This document shows, one piece after another, positions 60,901 to 64,000 of a stretch of DNA of 64,000 bases. Made by a program: the position numbers and the translations under genes. The stretch is from positions 18,433,501 to 18,497,500 of the forward strand of contig NC_090131.1 in NCBI RefSeq assembly GCF_040581485.1, given 5' to 3'. The DNA is from Linepithema humile (Eukaryota; Arthropoda; Insecta; Hymenoptera; Formicidae). Below the pieces are notes generated by a model, which searched no databases, was not told where the DNA came from, and worked only from the letters and a program-made list of their open reading frames with translations. Positions within the stretch are counted from its first letter, which is position 1, and the number at the start of each line of letters is the position of its first letter.

Positions 60901-63900
60901 CTTTTCAGGAGCGAGAATTCTACCGCGTGGCCGCTTTACAGGCTAATTTCCTTCGCGAAGAGAAGTTTAACTGCGGCAGACTAACGCGCATTCTCCTGCA
61001 GCGGTAGCGGCTATCCGCATACACGATCATCGTGATAAATGAAGGCCCACGCGCCGTTTAATTGTCTCCACTGCTGATTATGATGAATATTCGCGTCCGA
61101 CGCGCTCAACGCTACCGGCGGAAAGATCGAGCTTGAATTCTGTGCCAAAGTTTTGTTTCTCTTTCTTCCTCTCTCCCTCTCTTTCTGCTAATGCGAGAGC
61201 GTCGCGACGGTATGAAAGAGCGCGTTTTCTTATTGCGCTTCCGTCCGCGCTCGCACAAGAACTAATACGAAAATATAATAAAAAGAAGCTCACGAGAAAC
61301 GTACGCTGTTACGGTCCAAATGTATACATTTCGCAGAAATACGGCGAGCACCACAGCGCGGAACGTTGCGTTAGCGCGGCATATTTTGGATGCGAGACTC
61401 GATAACGCGTCACGCGTTATTAATTTGCGCAATGCAGATGCAACTTTTCGGGTTAGTTCTCGTCGCGTTGTAACTACCGTGAAAATGTGGGGCATTTCTG
61501 CGGCGCTTCATGAGCTTGCGTCACGTTTAGGGCGGCACTTGCGTCACGCTCGTAGATCTTGCGAATTCGCGCCTCTATGAATATCAGGTGTCGCGTGTGA
61601 AATTCGTCGTCCTTCAGATAGTCTGCCGCGAGATCGTTTCTCGCGTCGGCATGTCGGTGTTGCGTATTTTCGAAATATCGAGGTGCATCGAAGGGGATGG
61701 ATGCGAGAAATTTGCTGTTACAGAATGCAGCGAGCGAGCGTTCTCAGGATAGTTCGGTGTAAAAATCTCAATAATTTGCTGGTGTAGTACAACTTGCACA
61801 ATATACGATGCGCGATATCTGAAAATACGTATAATCATGCGAGAGAACATGAACTTGAGATCGAATGAAAAATTCTTGTTAGCAAAAAAGTTTCCCTAAT
61901 CATATGCTTGGTAACGTTTTCTTAAGAAAACAGAGAGAAAAGAAATAATCACTAAAAAAATATATCTTTTTAATATTATATAACTTCGATTTGACATGTA
62001 TGTGCGACATTCTTTCTTCTTATAATGATTTTAATAGTTAACGTTCGATTATTTTTTATCTGAGAGAATGCTACAAGGAATACAATCGATAGCGAGAGTT
62101 GAAGCACACAGAAGTCGCATTATGTGAGATAGTACCTTTTATTGTGATTCCCTTCTCGCTTATCTCTTCTCGAGAGCGAATTGTACGAGAATGCTCTCGA
62201 TTATAATGCAGCCCCCGTTGCCGTCATGCTGCTTATCCATGCTCCGGTTGACGATTATATTCGTACACGTATTTTAACTCACCAGACTTTCTGGTGCGTT
62301 CGCAAGGCGAGCATTGTGGCATGATGACAAATTACCCGGCGTAAGACGTAAATAAAAAATGCGGACCCTCCTCGGAACCCACCACCGTGTCAGGTCGGTT
62401 GATGTAATGTCCTGCCCGCGAGCGCAACGACGCACGATCAATCATTGGACAATATTTATTTATATGAAACGCGGTGAGAAGAGAAGTGAGAAGATAGGGA
62501 CTCGTTTGCCCCTCCCGTCTTCTTTTGCTTCTGCAGAAGGGTAAAGTGGAGGTTTGGCTCATTGTCATGTTAGCGAGCGCGGTTTTGATCGGCCGCTGAG
62601 ATAGATCCAAGCCCGGGAGAAGGAAAACGGTGAGCGCGAGAACTTGCCTCGTCAGAATTATCCCTGGGACGCGCGTATCTGGCCCGAAGGCAACGGAAAC
62701 CTCGTTTTTCAGATCAGAGTTATGATTTTTTTAGCGACACAAACGTTCGATATTTGCGACGACCCTGCTTTTGCAAGAGGGCAAGATTGATTGATGGAAA
62801 AAGATACCACACTTTTTGCCGATTAACGGAGTATCGTTTACTGGGCTCTTGGCCGACTTTGAACGATAGCATGAACGGTTGGTAGCGTTTTTGGAACGTG
62901 TAATGGAATTTTAATAAAGTGATACGCGGTATATTGAATACGATCGTTTCCGGCGTTTTTGATGATTGAAAAATTGAAGCGCGCAACACGCTAAAGACGC
63001 ACTTGAAGCTGCGGGGAAGCTAGAAGAAATCAATCATATTTAATGAAGATACGCGAGCCGTGCGCGAAGTTCGCAATTTCCTTCTCGTCCGCACACGATT
63101 TTCGCTTGCACGCAGCGCTGAGCACTCAAGACAGGTGTCATTAAGATTTCGTTTTTAGCTCGGACAACTGCAGGGCGGCTGTAACTGAGCGTCAAAGAGA
63201 TGGTATACTGTAATGCGAGTGAAGAAAAAGAAAACAGCGCAGTCAGGAAGCAGGGTCGTAACGAGATGGCTCGAGTTCCCGTAGCATCAATCATCCTCCT
63301 CTAAATACCATTTTTGCGTACGCTATCTTCATTCTCGGCCTTGTGTGCGCCACGATGCGCGTACATGTGTATGCTGAACACGTTTTTGATGCGCGCTGTC
63401 TGCAATCTGAGCGTTTTCAAGATGCACCGACCGACTAACAAGTATCGTTAAGTATTTTTTTTATCCCGCATTCGATAACTACAGGTAAAATTTAAAGTAT
63501 AGTGCAGCGAAAAGCATATATAGGGATTCCCCGCGATAACTGATTTTTGATGGTCAGGAAAATTAATAAAGCGCTGCGAAATTAATGAAAGAGAGCTAGT
63601 GAGAGGAAAGTTTTAATTTCCCCATCGAAACAATTTTTTAAATTACATATTATTTCGTCATTGGTTGTTGAATTTCGTTTAAGCTCCATTACGACCAGAC
63701 GTGTACACGAGAAAGCGTATATGCGCGCACGGGAGAGTCAGCATTGGTTAATTCGCCTATTATTTCGCGTTAAAAGGTCACAAGACTTTTATCGCGGTCG
63801 GTTCGCCGTTAGGAGCGAGCGAGGTTGACGCTAATTAAGTTGGATTAAGGTTTCCAGGATTTTGGGCGTGCCTGGAAACGATCTTCTAAACGGCATACGA

Positions 63901-64000
63901 TTGTATGGATCCGCGTATCGTCGAAACGCCGATCCGCGATGCGCTCGTCGGAACGGTATACGCGACTGTAACGTAAACAAATGGAGCCCCAGCGTTCTCG
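60901..64000. other. non-coding stretch to the window end, no supported gene
   Basis: CpG-rich at about 60930-61580 and 62560-63300, with a CT-rich tract at 61158-61197. AT-rich at about 61860-62060 and 63590-63670. ORFs reach 92 codons on both strands and none is recognised. Confidence 0.45.

Overview
The window looks like animal nuclear DNA, most likely from an insect and plausibly a hymenopteran such as an ant. The basis is composition judged by eye: AT-rich stretches with long T/A runs alternate every 1-3 kb with blocks dense in CpG and CGCG, so CpG is not depleted. There are many (CT)n, (GA)n and (TA)n microsatellites. No long open reading frame exists anywhere; the longest, 186 codons, is about what chance gives in 64 kb. 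There are no operons, ribosome-binding sites, CRISPR arrays or phage-like blocks. The taxonomic statement is an inference; no diagnostic gene was recognised.

Layout. Nearly all of the window is intergenic or intronic. Only two stretches look like real protein-coding exons, both on the plus strand. The first is a candidate terminal exon at 4737-4934, with a good 3' splice site, a stop codon and an AATAAA signal followed by GT-rich sequence at 4988-5010. The second is a candidate internal exon at 53421-53720, exactly 300 bases long, in phase at both ends, with a pyrimidine-rich acceptor and a GTAAGG donor. I recognise neither protein. If both are real they belong to different genes, because the first ends in a stop and a poly(A) signal. 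A TATA box at 32831-32838 lies in front of a 32-codon ORF and is a weak promoter candidate.

Repeats are the clearest signal. A 181-bp sequence occurs twice in direct orientation, at 34909-35089 and 36261-36439, about 98% identical over aligned bases. A diverged, undescribed interspersed repeat occurs at 46741-46945 (plus) and 57801-58040 (minus). The minus copy carries an extra ~60-bp module whose relative stands alone at 59170-59232. There are also several near-perfect palindromes, a 13-bp triplicated repeat and about a dozen microsatellites.

From sequence alone I find no tRNA, rRNA, recognisable miRNA, transposase or known protein family, and no defined novel biological system. The observations most worth following up are the two candidate exons and the two repeat families.
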